DNA of 64,000 nucleotides from Roseibium salinum (lineage in GTDB: Bacteria; Pseudomonadota; Alphaproteobacteria; Rhizobiales; Stappiaceae). The translations under genes were made by a program, and so were the position numbers. Numbering within the stretch: position 1 is the stretch's first letter; each line of letters starts with the position of its first letter. The notes below the pieces were generated by a model that was given only the letters and a program-made list of their open reading frames with translations, was not told the DNA's origin and ran no database searches. This document shows, in pieces, positions 7,848-17,192 of the stretch. The DNA lies in the NCBI RefSeq assembly GCF_026240905.1, contig NZ_JAPEVI010000003.1, positions 1,550,001-1,614,000 of the forward strand, in the 5' to 3' direction.

Positions 7848-9503
7848 TCAGGCGTCGCCGTTGCGGCGATCGCCAGGCAGTGGGTACCGCAATGCCAGCG
7901 TGTCAGAGGTCAGGGCATTCTCTTGCAGGAACGCCCGTACCTTCGGCTCGATCTTCGGGCGCGCTATTGCCGAGAACCGCTGGACGAGGCCCGCGACGCT
8001 GCAGACCGTACACAGGTGAACGAGCTCGACGGCCGTCCAGTGGTCGATCGCGGGCTGAATAAAGCGCCGCGGCGTGGTGAGCGGCGACTGGCCCGAGAGC
8101 CATGCCATCGCCAGCGCCGCGCGCTCCTTTTCAGTGAACGACGTTGTGTCAGGATGCCACCCCTTGGCTGCACCGAAACAGTGGCGGATGCGGTCGATCG
8201 ACCCTGGATCTTCGCTGGCGGCCCGGTGCGCCAGCCATCCTTCGACCGCGGCGAGATAATCGTTTCCCCGGGCGATCGCCGAAACCCGTGCCATAAGGTG
8301 CTTGAGTTCGGAGGGCACCGGCGAGTGGGCGCGGTTCTGCATCATCTCCGCATAGAACAGCGCGTGGCGCGCGCGCAGGTGTTCGGGCCAGAGTTCGATC
8401 CACGCCGGCAACAGTCCCAGTTCACGCTTCGCGTAGGCCTCGACCCCACCTGCGCTCCGAACGATCGCGTCGTACTTGGCGACCATATCCTCAGCCGAGG
8501 GGCCGCCCTCCGGCACGTCGTGGTCGAGATTGTTCGAGGCACGGTTCCGGCTGACACCGTGCCGACCGGGGTGGATACCCGCCTTTTCCTCGGATTGCTT
8601 CGCCCAGGCGGCCTCAATGTCGACACCAGTGAGATCATTGAACGTGTTGAGGAAGCCGAAGGCCGACGCGATCATCGCCGCACCCATCAGATTGGCTTCC
8701 GCACCTTCCCGGGAGACCCGTGCGTTGTCCGCGAGCTGTCGCACGCGCTCAATATGCCTCTCGGTCACCGTGTTGGTGGTTGCCGCTGCGGTAAGATCCG
8801 CGAGCGCGGCCTCAAAGGGTCCGATGGGCGAGTCGTCGGGTGCATCTCCCTCGCGTGCCGCCTCGATCAACTTCGGTATGCCGAGCGACTGCTCGCCGCC
8901 GGCGGAAGTCATGTGCACCTGGCAATAGTTGCAGCCGGACGCCTCTGACGTAGAGAAGCCTGTCGCCATCATTACGGGCTCGCCAAGGATCTTCTGGCCC
9001 ATGCCGATGGCACCGACATTGTGAGCATAGACAAACAGCTTGTAGCTCTCGGGCCAATGATGCTGGTAGTAGAAGCAGTTCGGCCAGAAGCCGAAGAAAC
9101 TCTTGTAGAAGCGCAGGATCGCCCACTGCTCAGGGTCGCTCGAATGCGTCCCGTCGCTCTCAGGGATTTGGTCCTTGAGGACGATGTCCTGAGAGCCTTG
9201 CGAAAGTTCCTCGTCCGAGAATGCGTCCACATCGATCGGCTCATCGGCCGCGGCGACGAGAGGCACAAGGCGATCGGCCGCATCGAGAGCGATCAGGTCG
9301 CGCGAGCCGTTGATGTGGAGACTGCCGGCAAACGCCTGAGGAACGGTCATAACACCGGAAAGATAGATGCTGAGATCGGCGGTTCGTTTCGACGCGGAAA
9401 CGTCATGCTCGCCATACCCCAGGCCGGCCCGCGCCAGCGTCTCCTTGCTCCGCGCGCAGTATTGGCAATTCGGCCTGGTAAACAGTTGCAGTTTGTCATC
9501 CAT
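7848..9503 (-). CDS. Glutaredoxin-AhpD-AhpD fusion protein (predicted peroxidase/thiol redox enzyme)
   Basis: A 551-residue protein with three redox modules. Residues 1-85 are a glutaredoxin fold with active site CQYC (Cys13, Cys16), a cis-Pro motif MTVPQAF and the GSRDL glutathione-site segment. Residues about 150-330 form a carboxymuconolactone decarboxylase/AhpD-like domain with SGCNYCQVH. Residues about 380-545 look like a second AhpD-like domain with CTVCSVAGLVQRF. AhpD proteins act as alkylhydroperoxidases with CxxC and a nearby His; the glutaredoxin could be the built-in reductant (inference). The open frame continues 42 codons upstream, but the ATG at 9503 has AGGA seven bases ahead and starts exactly at the glutaredoxin. 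A LysR gene is divergent. Confidence 0.8.
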   Translation of the reverse strand: MDDKLQLFTRPNCQYCARSKETLARAGLGYGEHDVSASKRTADLSIYLSGVMTVPQAFAGSLHINGSRDLIALDAADRLVPLVAAADEPIDVDAFSDEELSQGSQDIVLKDQIPESDGTHSSDPEQWAILRFYKSFFGFWPNCFYYQHHWPESYKLFVYAHNVGAIGMGQKILGEPVMMATGFSTSEASGCNYCQVHMTSAGGEQSLGIPKLIEAAREGDAPDDSPIGPFEAALADLTAAATTNTVTERHIERVRQLADNARVSREGAEANLMGAAMIASAFGFLNTFNDLTGVDIEAAWAKQSEEKAGIHPGRHGVSRNRASNNLDHDVPEGGPSAEDMVAKYDAIVRSAGGVEAYAKRELGLLPAWIELWPEHLRARHALFYAEMMQNRAHSPVPSELKHLMARVSAIARGNDYLAAVEGWLAHRAASEDPGSIDRIRHCFGAAKGWHPDTTSFTEKERAALAMAWLSGQSPLTTPRRFIQPAIDHWTAVELVHLCTVCSVAGLVQRFSAIARPKIEPKVRAFLQENALTSDTLALRYPLPGDRRNGDA

Positions 9504-9609
9504 TTTTGGTCCTCCGTTGGCGCGTCTCACTGCACAAGGAATACGACTGGACAATCGGACCGGAAACAGACCATTCTTGAACGCGTTGTTCGGAAATCGG
9601 AACGATAAA

Positions 9610-10566
9610 GTGGCAGAGTTCGATCTCAACGATCTTCACGGCTTCGGTCTTATTGCCAGCGCAGGCGGATTGAGTCCCGCCTCGCGCCGCTTCGGCATTC
9701 CCAAGGCGACGCTGTCGCGCTCGCTGCACCGGATTGAAACGGCCGCCGGCGCACCCCTTTTCGACCGGGTCGGAAGAGGACTGCGCCTGACGCCCCTGGG
9801 TGCGAGGCTGCTGCCGACAGCCGAGAGCGCGCTGACACTGTTTTCGACCGCGGACGAGGCGATGCGGGCCGGGCAAGGCGAGCCGAACGGACCGCTGCGT
9901 ATCGCGGCTAGCGCGCTTACGGGCCAGAAACTGCTCGCTCCGGTCCTGGCGAAGCTGGCCGAACGTTATCCCGGCGTGAATGCCAGCCTTCAGGTCATGA
10001 GCCATGGACCTGACCCCGTCGTCGAGGAACTGGACGTCGTGATCCGCGTCGGCCGCCCGTCCGAACCTTACCTCGTGGCCCGCAAACTCGTGGGCTCGCC
10101 CCTTGCGCTCTATGCCTTCCGAACCCGCGCTGCCGAGATCGACCTCTCGGACCCGGACGCTGTGGAAGCACTCGGACGCATCCACATCGCAATCGACGAA
10201 TTTCCACATGCGTGGGAGCTGACCAACCCGCAGGGCGAAAGGGTCCGTCTCACCAGCAAGCCCCTGGTCGCTGTCAGCGAGCCGACTGTCGCGCTCGGCA
10301 TTCTGAGCGCGGGGCCCGGTGTGGCGTTCCTGCCGATGCTCTACGCCGAGCCCCTCGCACGTGCCGGGGTGCTCGTGCGGGCGCTTCCGGGCTACACGGG
10401 TCCGGAGATGGAACTGTTCGCTGCGCTTCCTCCCAAACGGTCCAATGTCCCCGCCGTGCGTGTCTTTCTGGACCTTCTGGTCCGTCATGTCACAGAGATC
10501 GAGGAGGCGGCGAGCACCTACGATTTCACAACCGAACGCATTTCTATGGCAACGCGCCCCGACTGA
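9610..10566 (+). CDS. LysR-family transcriptional regulator
   Basis: LysR-type regulator of about 318 residues. The N-terminal winged helix-turn-helix (residues 5-65) contains the typical core LSPASRRFGIPKATLSRSLH and LFDRVGRGLRLTPLG. The rest is the periplasmic-binding-protein-like effector domain. A GTG start at 9610 places the HTH at the usual distance from the N-terminus; the frame is open further upstream without family similarity. It is divergent from the glutaredoxin-AhpD gene, 106 bp apart, and most likely controls it, perhaps in response to oxidants (inference from context). Confidence 0.88.
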   Translation: MAEFDLNDLHGFGLIASAGGLSPASRRFGIPKATLSRSLHRIETAAGAPLFDRVGRGLRLTPLGARLLPTAESALTLFSTADEAMRAGQGEPNGPLRIAASALTGQKLLAPVLAKLAERYPGVNASLQVMSHGPDPVVEELDVVIRVGRPSEPYLVARKLVGSPLALYAFRTRAAEIDLSDPDAVEALGRIHIAIDEFPHAWELTNPQGERVRLTSKPLVAVSEPTVALGILSAGPGVAFLPMLYAEPLARAGVLVRALPGYTGPEMELFAALPPKRSNVPAVRVFLDLLVRHVTEIEEAASTYDFTTERISMATRPD

Positions 10567-10632
10567 ACCATCACTCGCGTGCCGAGCTGATATACTGGTC
10601 TATTCCGTGCGTCCCGTCCCCCATAGCCCAAT

Positions 10633-11754
10633 TCAACCCGCTCCTTCGGGCAGGACGGCGCCCACTCCGACGAGAATTTTAGCAACGAGATCCGCCTGCC
10701 GGTTGGTGCCGGTCTTCTGGAAGAGGTTGCGCATATGAAACGCGACGGTGGTGTTGGTAATGCCGAGCCGCTCGGCGATGGCCTCGCGCCTGTGCCCTTC
10801 GGTCAATTCGAGCGCAATCTCCGCTTCGGTCGGCGTCAGGCCGAAGAGGGAAGCGATCAGGTCACGCGACAGGTGGAGACGGCGGGCAGGATCGGAGAGA
10901 AAGGCAACCGCAACCGGGACCCCGGCGCCAGCTGACCGCGAACCGGGCAGCGAACAGATCAGGGCGAGTACGTCATGCGCATTGGACGCGCGACCGACGG
11001 GCACGCCCGCCGTGAACTCTATACCGTTCAGACCGGCATCGGTCGCCTCTGCCATCAGGGAGAAGATCTGTTTGGCCGCTACACGTTCGCGCAATTGGAT
11101 CTGCCGGCCCACGCAAAGCCCGTCGGTTTCGATGGAAAAGGCATAGGCAGCTTCATTGGCAAAGACGACCCGGTTGTCCCGATCGAGAAAGACAATTCCC
11201 AGTGCCAGAAAATCGAGCGCTCGGGCGGCTGCGCTGTCCCATGCAGTCTCCCCGGCGGACAGTGTTTCGATCGTCTGCCACGTTTTTTCGGCATCGGAAT
11301 CGAATTTGCGGCGCATACGCGCGACCTGATCGAGCCGGGCATCGATCGAAGCGAGCATCAGATCGAAGTCGACGGGTTTGACCAGATAATCGTCGGCCCC
11401 TGCCAATTTCGCGGAGATCATGTCTTCGCGCTCACCCAGTGCTGTCAAGAAGATGAAGGGCACATCCGCCAGATCCGGCCGACGGGTGCGCACGATCCGC
11501 AAAAGTTCGCGTCCGCCAAGACGGGGCATCGTGATGTCGCACATGATGATGTCGGGCGCATGGCTCTCCAGTTCGCGCAACGCCTCCACTCCGTCGGCGG
11601 CCAGGACCGGATTGTAGCCGGCGCCGGAAAGCTCCGCGCCGATATCTTCAAGAAGCTCGGGCTCGTCCTCTACACACAGAATAACTGGTTTCGATCGACT
11701 CGGGATGGCCGGCACACTTCCTGATTGCTGCGATGGTTCATTGTCGCCGGTCAT
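10633..11754 (-). CDS. Response regulator, REC - PAS-like - LuxR HTH
   Basis: A 373-residue DNA-binding response regulator. The receiver domain spans about residues 22-140, with acidic pocket VEDEPE, phospho-acceptor Asp in IIMCDITMPRLGG (about 72) and the Lys of DDYLVKPVD. The middle part (FLALGIVFLDRDNRVVFANE) looks like a PAS-type sensor. The C-terminal LuxR/GerE helix-turn-helix (LTPTEAEIALELTEG, then AERLGITNTTVAFHMRNLF) binds DNA. It is divergent from the vWA protein gene, and a palindrome lies between them, 57 bp from either start. It is the best candidate partner for the frameshifted histidine kinase 3 kb away. Confidence 0.88.
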   Translation of the reverse strand: MTGDNEPSQQSGSVPAIPSRSKPVILCVEDEPELLEDIGAELSGAGYNPVLAADGVEALRELESHAPDIIMCDITMPRLGGRELLRIVRTRRPDLADVPFIFLTALGEREDMISAKLAGADDYLVKPVDFDLMLASIDARLDQVARMRRKFDSDAEKTWQTIETLSAGETAWDSAAARALDFLALGIVFLDRDNRVVFANEAAYAFSIETDGLCVGRQIQLRERVAAKQIFSLMAEATDAGLNGIEFTAGVPVGRASNAHDVLALICSLPGSRSAGAGVPVAVAFLSDPARRLHLSRDLIASLFGLTPTEAEIALELTEGHRREAIAERLGITNTTVAFHMRNLFQKTGTNRQADLVAKILVGVGAVLPEGAG

Positions 11755-11810
11755 AAAACCGATCCAGCCCGTTTAATGCAAGTCTTGCGCCTATCATTGG
11801 TGTCTCAGGA

Positions 11811-11833
11811 GCGCCCCGTCCGTTTGGACGGGG
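11811..11833. promoter_or_regulatory. Palindrome between divergent regulator and vWA genes (candidate operator)
   Basis: Perfect 8-base arms CCCCGTCC and GGACGGGG around GTTT (11814-11833), preceded by GCG. It lies midway between the divergent starts at 11754 (-) and 11891 (+). The same 23-base element, with two changes, occurs at 18237-18259 upstream of another gene pair. Its position between divergent promoters makes a terminator role unlikely; operator function is inference. Confidence 0.55.
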
Positions 11834-11890
11834 GAAGATCGTGCGCGCCGGTATATGTGGGGACAGCGGATCAGCCGGGGAGAAAAGCTC

Positions 11891-14164
11891 ATGAAACGCA
11901 CAGTTTTTGCCGTTGTCACGGTCGCGGGCCTTTTTTTGGGTAGCCATGCCCATGCCCTTGACGACGTCATGGTGGTGTTCGACGGATCGAACTCGATGTG
12001 GGGGCAGATCGACGGCATCGCCAAGATCGAGATCGCCCGCGACGCCATGGAAAGCCTGATGGGTGACTGGACGGCTCAGACCAATCTCGGACTTATGGCC
12101 TACGGACACCGCCGGGAAGCCGACTGTTCGGATATCGAAACCATCATCCCGCCGGGACGCGTGGATCCATCCGAATTTCTCAGCCGCGTGCGCCAGATTA
12201 CCCCGCGTGGCAAGACCCCGTTGAGCGCCGCCATAGAAAAGGCCGCCGACGAGCTCGCTTTTCGCGATAACCCGGCGACCGTGGTCGTCATTTCCGACGG
12301 TATCGAGAGCTGCGAGCGCGATCCTTGTGCTTTGGCAAATGATCTGGAACGCGCCGGTATCGGCTTTACCGCACATGTTATCGGCTTCGGACTGGATAGC
12401 GAAGAGGAGCAGGAGTCGCTCGCCTGTATCGCCGAGCAGACAGGAGGCCGTTTCATTGCCGCGTCTGACGCGAGTGGCTTGCAGGGTGCCCTGGGCGAGG
12501 TCAGTGCCGCCGTTGCCTCCGCGCCGGAACCTAAGCCTGAGCCCGAGCCGGAACCCGAGTTCGAGGTGAGTGTTGATGCCCCTGAGACCGCCCTGGCCGG
12601 CTCGAGCATCGAAGTGACCTGGAGTGCGCCCGTGGACCGGCGTGATCTCATCACCATTGTTCCGGCGGGCGCCGACGAGGATGAGGTCGGAAATCATGTC
12701 CGGGTCAAGGATGACACTTCATCCGGCCTGCGCGTTCCAGGCGAAACGGGGCTCTACGAGGTGCGGTATGTCCTCGATGAAGGTCGGCGCACGCTGGCCG
12801 CCGCGCCTGTCGAGGTCACCGAACCGGAAGTGCGCGTTGAAGCCCCAGAGACTGCCCTCGCCGGTTCGAGCATCGAGGTAACCTGGAGTGCGCCCGTGGA
12901 CCGGCGTGATCTCATCACCATTGTTCCGGCGGGTGCGGATGAGGATGAGGTCGGAAATCACGTCCGGGTCAAGGATGACAATTCATCCGGACTGCGTGTT
13001 CCCGGCGAAACGGGGCTCTACGAGGTGCGGTACGTTCTTGATGAAGGTCGGCGGACACTTGCCGCAGCACCGATCGAAGTCACCGAACCGGAAGTGCACG
13101 TTGAAGCCCCAGAGACTGCCCTCGCCGGTTCGAGCATCGAGGTGAGCTGGAGCACGGCCACCGACCGACGTGATCTCATTACCATTGTTCCGGCGGATGC
13201 CGACGAGGATGAGGTCGGCAATCACGTCCGGGTCAAGGATGACACTTCATCCGGTCTGCGCGTCCCCGGCGAAGCGGGGTTCTACGAGGTGCGGTATGTC
13301 CTTGATGAAGGACGGCGGACACTTACCGCAGCACCGATCGAGGTCACCGAGCCGGAGGTGAGCGTTGATGCCCCTGAGACCGCCCTCGCCGGTTCAAGCA
13401 TCGAGGTGACCTGGAGTACGGCCACCGACCGGCGAGATCTCATTACCATTGTTCCGGCCGGCGCCGACGAGGATGAGGTCGGAAATCACGTCCGGGTCAA
13501 GGATGACAATTCATCCGGTCTGCGTGTTCCCGGCGAAACTGGGCTCTATGAGGTGCGCTATGTCCTCGATGAAGGACGGCGGACACTTGCCGCTACACCT
13601 GTCGAGGTTACCGAACCGGCAGTCCAGTTGACGGCAACCGAAACGGTGCGCGCCAACGGGGAGATCTCCGTTCGCTGGGAGGGCGATACCAACGGCCGGG
13701 ATATCGTCACCATCGTGCCGATGGGCAGCGAAGAAGGCGAAGTCAAAGGCCACAAACGCGTCAGGGACCGGACCGAAGCGACATTGCGCGCCCCGAAGGA
13801 AACAGGAGTGTATGAGGTAAGGTTCGTCCTCGAAGAAGGCCGGCGGACGCTGGCCCGCGCCACGGTTGAGGTGATTGCGGAGGATGCCGCGCTGGACAGG
13901 GGCGGTTCCCTTGATGTTCCAGATACGGCGGCGCCGGGCGAAACGGTGCAGGTGGGATGGTCTTCCTCATCGGCGAGCCAGCGCCAGCGCATCGCGCTTG
14001 CCAGACGCGATCAGTCGGACTTCACCTGGATCGAGGTCGAGCAGGCAGACAACGAGCCACCGCGCGCCTTCACAATGCCGGAGGAGCCTGGAACTTATGA
14101 ATTCCGGCTGCTCGATCTCGCCGGACCCGCGGTTCTGAGCCGGGCCATCATCGAGGTGCAGTGA
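11891..14164 (+). CDS. Secreted von Willebrand factor A protein with tandem repeats
   Basis: A 757-residue exported protein. The signal peptide (residues 1-22, ending HAHA) is followed by a vWA domain, about residues 24-205, with intact MIDAS motif DGSNS and later Thr/Asp positions (GKTPLSA, VISDGIE). A short Pro/Glu linker (PKPEPEPEPEFE) leads to four nearly identical 88-residue repeats and then two diverged copies, probably beta-sandwich modules (each contains an ITIVP strand and YEVRYVLDEGRRTL). The C-terminus has no membrane anchor. ATG at 11891 is chosen because it opens the signal peptide; the frame extends 12 codons upstream. It is divergent from the response regulator and followed by the sulfite-oxidase-fold and kinase genes. 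A role in envelope or adhesion is inference. Confidence 0.85.
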   Translation: MKRTVFAVVTVAGLFLGSHAHALDDVMVVFDGSNSMWGQIDGIAKIEIARDAMESLMGDWTAQTNLGLMAYGHRREADCSDIETIIPPGRVDPSEFLSRVRQITPRGKTPLSAAIEKAADELAFRDNPATVVVISDGIESCERDPCALANDLERAGIGFTAHVIGFGLDSEEEQESLACIAEQTGGRFIAASDASGLQGALGEVSAAVASAPEPKPEPEPEPEFEVSVDAPETALAGSSIEVTWSAPVDRRDLITIVPAGADEDEVGNHVRVKDDTSSGLRVPGETGLYEVRYVLDEGRRTLAAAPVEVTEPEVRVEAPETALAGSSIEVTWSAPVDRRDLITIVPAGADEDEVGNHVRVKDDNSSGLRVPGETGLYEVRYVLDEGRRTLAAAPIEVTEPEVHVEAPETALAGSSIEVSWSTATDRRDLITIVPADADEDEVGNHVRVKDDTSSGLRVPGEAGFYEVRYVLDEGRRTLTAAPIEVTEPEVSVDAPETALAGSSIEVTWSTATDRRDLITIVPAGADEDEVGNHVRVKDDNSSGLRVPGETGLYEVRYVLDEGRRTLAATPVEVTEPAVQLTATETVRANGEISVRWEGDTNGRDIVTIVPMGSEEGEVKGHKRVRDRTEATLRAPKETGVYEVRFVLEEGRRTLARATVEVIAEDAALDRGGSLDVPDTAAPGETVQVGWSSSSASQRQRIALARRDQSDFTWIEVEQADNEPPRAFTMPEEPGTYEFRLLDLAGPAVLSRAIIEVQ
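12566..13621 (+). repeat. Four in-frame tandem repeats of 264 bp inside the vWA gene
   Basis: The same landmark in the repeat (start of the TCGAGCATCGA segment) falls at 12601, 12865, 13129 and 13393 (the last copy with one base change), an exact 264-base period (88 codons). The copies differ by scattered substitutions, such as SAPV versus STAT and T versus N in the KDD(T/N)SSGL segment. The pattern of shared variants between copies suggests recent duplication and/or gene conversion. A fifth and sixth, much more diverged copy follow up to 14164. Confidence 0.95.
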
Positions 14165-14255
14165 CAACGGTCCCCTTTCCCGGCCAGGTGGACATGAGTG
14201 GTCAGATTTGTTGTCCTGCGTCCGGTCGGGACAATTTCGGGATCGGGGGAGACCT

Positions 14256-14783
14256 TTGCAACCACGTGGCAATTTACAGCGCGCTCTGATGGGGCTGCTC
14301 ATCCTTGTGGCTATGTCCGCGCCCTCATTTGCACAGGCGGGTCAAAGCCTCCCGAAACCGACCGGCCGGCCGGTGCTTCGCGTGGGAGGTGCGGTTACCG
14401 AGACGAACGTGAATGGCCAGGCGGTTTTTGACCGTCAGATGCTGTCTGCCCTTGAGCGTCATGAGCTGGAGACGCACACTTCCGTGACCGACGGCCCACA
14501 GCATTTCGAGGGTTTCCTGATGCGCGACCTGCTGGAACTGGTGGGTGCCAAGGGTGAAATTGCAACAGCCCATGCGCTCAACGATTATGTGATCGACATT
14601 CCCATGAGCGATTTCGAACGTTTCGATGTGCTCGTTGCGATGAAAATGAACGGCAGGCGACTGACCGCTCGGGACAAGGGACCGTTATGGATCGTCTATC
14701 CGCGCGACGATGTCGGCGAGCTTCAGGATATCCGCTACGATTACCGCTGGGTCTGGCAGCTCGACAGCCTGACGGTTCAATGA
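14256..14783 (+). CDS. Periplasmic sulfite-oxidase-fold (molybdopterin-binding-like) protein
   Basis: A protein of about 175 residues with a signal peptide (hydrophobic core near MGLLILVAMSAPSFAQA) and a domain resembling the oxidoreductase molybdopterin-binding (SUOX) fold, with FEGFLMRDLLELVGA and the C-terminal GPLWIVYPRDD and RYDYRWVWQLDSL. It is too short to be a full enzyme and lacks an obvious cofactor Cys. Such proteins are often encoded beside sensor kinases in proteobacteria, and here its stop overlaps the kinase start (ATGA), so a role as periplasmic sensor partner is likely (inference). The TTG start has GGGGGAG six bases upstream; ATG at 14289 is the alternative. Confidence 0.7.
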   Translation: MQPRGNLQRALMGLLILVAMSAPSFAQAGQSLPKPTGRPVLRVGGAVTETNVNGQAVFDRQMLSALERHELETHTSVTDGPQHFEGFLMRDLLELVGAKGEIATAHALNDYVIDIPMSDFERFDVLVAMKMNGRRLTARDKGPLWIVYPRDDVGELQDIRYDYRWVWQLDSLTVQ

Positions 14784-16109
14784 GGCCGAATCGCAGGACC
14801 GCCATAGGCTACGCGCTGTCGGGCTGCGCGATACTGGCGTTTGGCGTATTGCTGGGGTTCGCTCTCATGCGCTTGTCGAGTACAGAAGCCGAAACGCGGC
14901 GCAGCGTCGCCGACAACATGATCTGGGTTCTAGCACGGGCGCGTTCGGCGGCGTTGCTGCTTGAGGGGACTGTTGCAGGTGACGTCGCAGACATGCCCGG
15001 CGAGACCGACCGTGAACTTCACTATGACCTCCTTCTCAGCCGTCTGGCCCTCCTGCTGGAGGGGCCGCAGGCGCGGCATCTGGAGGAAATCGGCTTCAGA
15101 CAGACGCTGCTGGACCATCAGACGGCGATTCTGGCCATCGAGGACGAGATTGCCGGACTGGTGTCGCGCGACATCAAGACAGCCGCGCATATCCGTGATG
15201 TCGTCTCGCCGCTGGTTGACGATCTCGGGCGCGCGGCCAACCGCTCAATGGTGTTGCACTGGGATGAGACAGGCGCCCGCAGCGATGCGATCAATGCGGC
15301 GATTGCCCAGGTCATCGTTTCGATCATCGGGATATTGGTCCTGGGAGCGCTGATCTGCCTGATCATGGTGCGTGCGCTTGTCGACAGGCATCGCGCGCAG
15401 CAGGCACTCCTGCACGAACAGGAAATGCGTAAGGCCTACCGCAGCTTCATCGATCTGGTGTCGCATCAATTCCGCACCCCGCTGGCTGTTATCGATCTCG
15501 TCCATGCAGCGCATAGGCCGCGATGGTGCGACCATGACACGCGAGGAAATCGTTCAGCGGGCCGGGCGTGTCCGGCAGGCGGTCACCGGACTGACGCGCC
15601 TCATGGAGATGACGCTCAAGTCCATACGCCTGGATGGCGGACAACTCGAAGCCTACAAGCAGCCCTGCGACCCTGCAGCGCTCATCAGCGGTGTCGCCAT
15701 GCGGCAGCTCGAACTCACGCCGGAGCGGCGCATCGAGGTGCACATCGCGCCCGACACACCCGCCAGCCTGGTCACCGACCCTTTGCTGGCCGAGCAGATC
15801 CTGACCAATCTTGTGTCCAACGCTATCAAGTATTCACCGACGAATGAGCCGGTGCATATCATCACTCGGACCGAACCGGAGCGGATTGCAATTGGGGTCC
15901 ATGACAGGGGCATCGGCATTTCCGAAGAAGAGCAGCCTCGTGTGTTCAGCCGCTTCTTCAGGTCGAAAACGTCTCGCAACATCTCCGGAATCGGGCTTGG
16001 CCTCAACATATCGCAGCGCCTGGCGATTCTGCTCGGCGGCCTTCTGAGTTTTCAATCACGCCAAGGCGTCGGATCCACTTTTACCCTGCATCTTCCTCTC
16101 AAGGAGTGA
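14780..16109 (+). pseudogene. Sensor histidine kinase interrupted by a one-base frameshift
   Basis: Two adjacent frames together encode one kinase of about 442 residues. The first gives an N-terminal membrane segment (about 10-32), a periplasmic helical region, a second membrane segment (about 178-203) and the H-box SHQFRTPLAVID with His about 229. An extra base, most simply the C at 15497, shifts the frame; deleting it gives AVID-SSMQRIGRDGA and continues through the N-box NLVSNAIKYSP, G1 DRGIGIS and G2 GIGLGLNIS to the stop at 16109. As written the product ends prematurely without an ATPase domain. It overlaps the SUOX-like gene by ATGA. A sequencing error is possible; the rest of the gene shows no decay. 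Confidence 0.85.
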
Positions 16110-16121
16110 CAGCTCTGGCGA

Positions 16122-17150
16122 TCAGGCGGGATGATCGCCTTGCAGGCGATCAATAATGCGGCGCACCGTGGCGATATCCTCGAAAACACCGTGCAGATCC
16201 CCTTCAATCGCATCGGCCGGGGTGGTGAGCCCACCCATCTTCAGGAAATCGCCCTCACGCTTGAGTGCCATGAAAAAGGAGTCATCGTGAAATCCGGCCT
16301 CCAGGCCCTCGGTGCCGTGGCGTCCCGCCTCGGACTCGGCAATGCGGACGAAATTGTCCAACAACCCCGGGGCCAGTACATCCCGGGCAACCTTCGGGTC
16401 GGCGGCATAAACCTCGAAATGCCGCTCGAATTCGGGGTGACCGGTATCGAGTTTCGGCATGCCGCGCCCAGAACTGCCGCCAAAGAGCTCACCGAGCTTG
16501 TTGGCGGGGCCGAAGTCGCGTGCGATCAGGATGCGGGTTGGAATCGGCTCGGGGACGCCGATGCGCATCAGCAATCCCTTGAACAGCGTTCGGCTGGATC
16601 GGTTGCTGCCGTTGTTGGACGCGTTCGCGCTGCTCCGTTTCGCTTCGCTGATGAGTTCGGCCTCGACGATCTCAAACGGCGTTTCGCGGTAGGTGCCTTC
16701 CAGGCGGTCGCTGATTTCCGAGCGTGTGTGGGACCGGATCACGCCAAGCTTTTGCATGCGTTCCAGCGGAAATCCTTTGTGGGCTTCGTAGTCGTAGCTC
16801 AGGTCGCCAAGGAACTCGCAGACCTCCGGCATCACCGCTTCAGCGGCCGTACCGTTCCATTTCCTGGCCTGTCGCTTCCACAGAAGAAAGGCGGCAACGG
16901 CGCCGAAAGCGAGCGGAATGAAGAAACCGGCCAATAGGCCACCAATCCCGCCCGAGCCACTGCCGAACAACATGAACAAAAGGCCGAACACCGCCCCGGC
17001 AGCCAGCGCGATCGCGGCATGTCTTTTGGCCACGGCCAGAATCGCTTGCCGCTGTTCTTCGAGTTCGTTCAGGCGCGGCACGATGCGCTCATCGAAGTGT
17101 TTGGAAAAGCCGAACTCGATGGGCATGTGTTCGGCAAATGTGGTCGTCAT
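16122..17150 (-). CDS. DUF3137 domain membrane protein
   Basis: A 342-residue protein matching the DUF3137 layout: a cytoplasmic N-terminus, two adjacent hydrophobic segments (about 45-70 and 72-92, Gly-rich in between), then a soluble domain with the pattern ETPFEIVEAEL and the later GHPEFERHFEVYAADP block that marks this family. The C-terminal segment (FFMALKREGDFL) is also typical. Function is unknown. It follows the polytopic membrane protein gene on the same strand with a 42-bp gap, so the two form an operon. Confidence 0.8.
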   Translation of the reverse strand: MTTTFAEHMPIEFGFSKHFDERIVPRLNELEEQRQAILAVAKRHAAIALAAGAVFGLLFMLFGSGSGGIGGLLAGFFIPLAFGAVAAFLLWKRQARKWNGTAAEAVMPEVCEFLGDLSYDYEAHKGFPLERMQKLGVIRSHTRSEISDRLEGTYRETPFEIVEAELISEAKRSSANASNNGSNRSSRTLFKGLLMRIGVPEPIPTRILIARDFGPANKLGELFGGSSGRGMPKLDTGHPEFERHFEVYAADPKVARDVLAPGLLDNFVRIAESEAGRHGTEGLEAGFHDDSFFMALKREGDFLKMGGLTTPADAIEGDLHGVFEDIATVRRIIDRLQGDHPA

Positions 17151-17192
17151 GAAATGTCCGTTCTTCTCTCGATCGGCAACCGAAACTCCCCC

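Noticed and set aside
7776..8948. 390-codon frame antisense to the glutaredoxin-AhpD gene
   Set aside because: The minus-strand frame has CxxC motifs, an RBS and clear domains; the plus frame is a shadow.
10567..10632. Regulatory element after the LysR gene
   Set aside because: The short gap has no palindrome or terminator that can be defended.
12566..13621. CRISPR-like repeats (264 bp periodic)
   Set aside because: The repeats are contiguous, in-frame coding modules of a secreted protein, without spacers.
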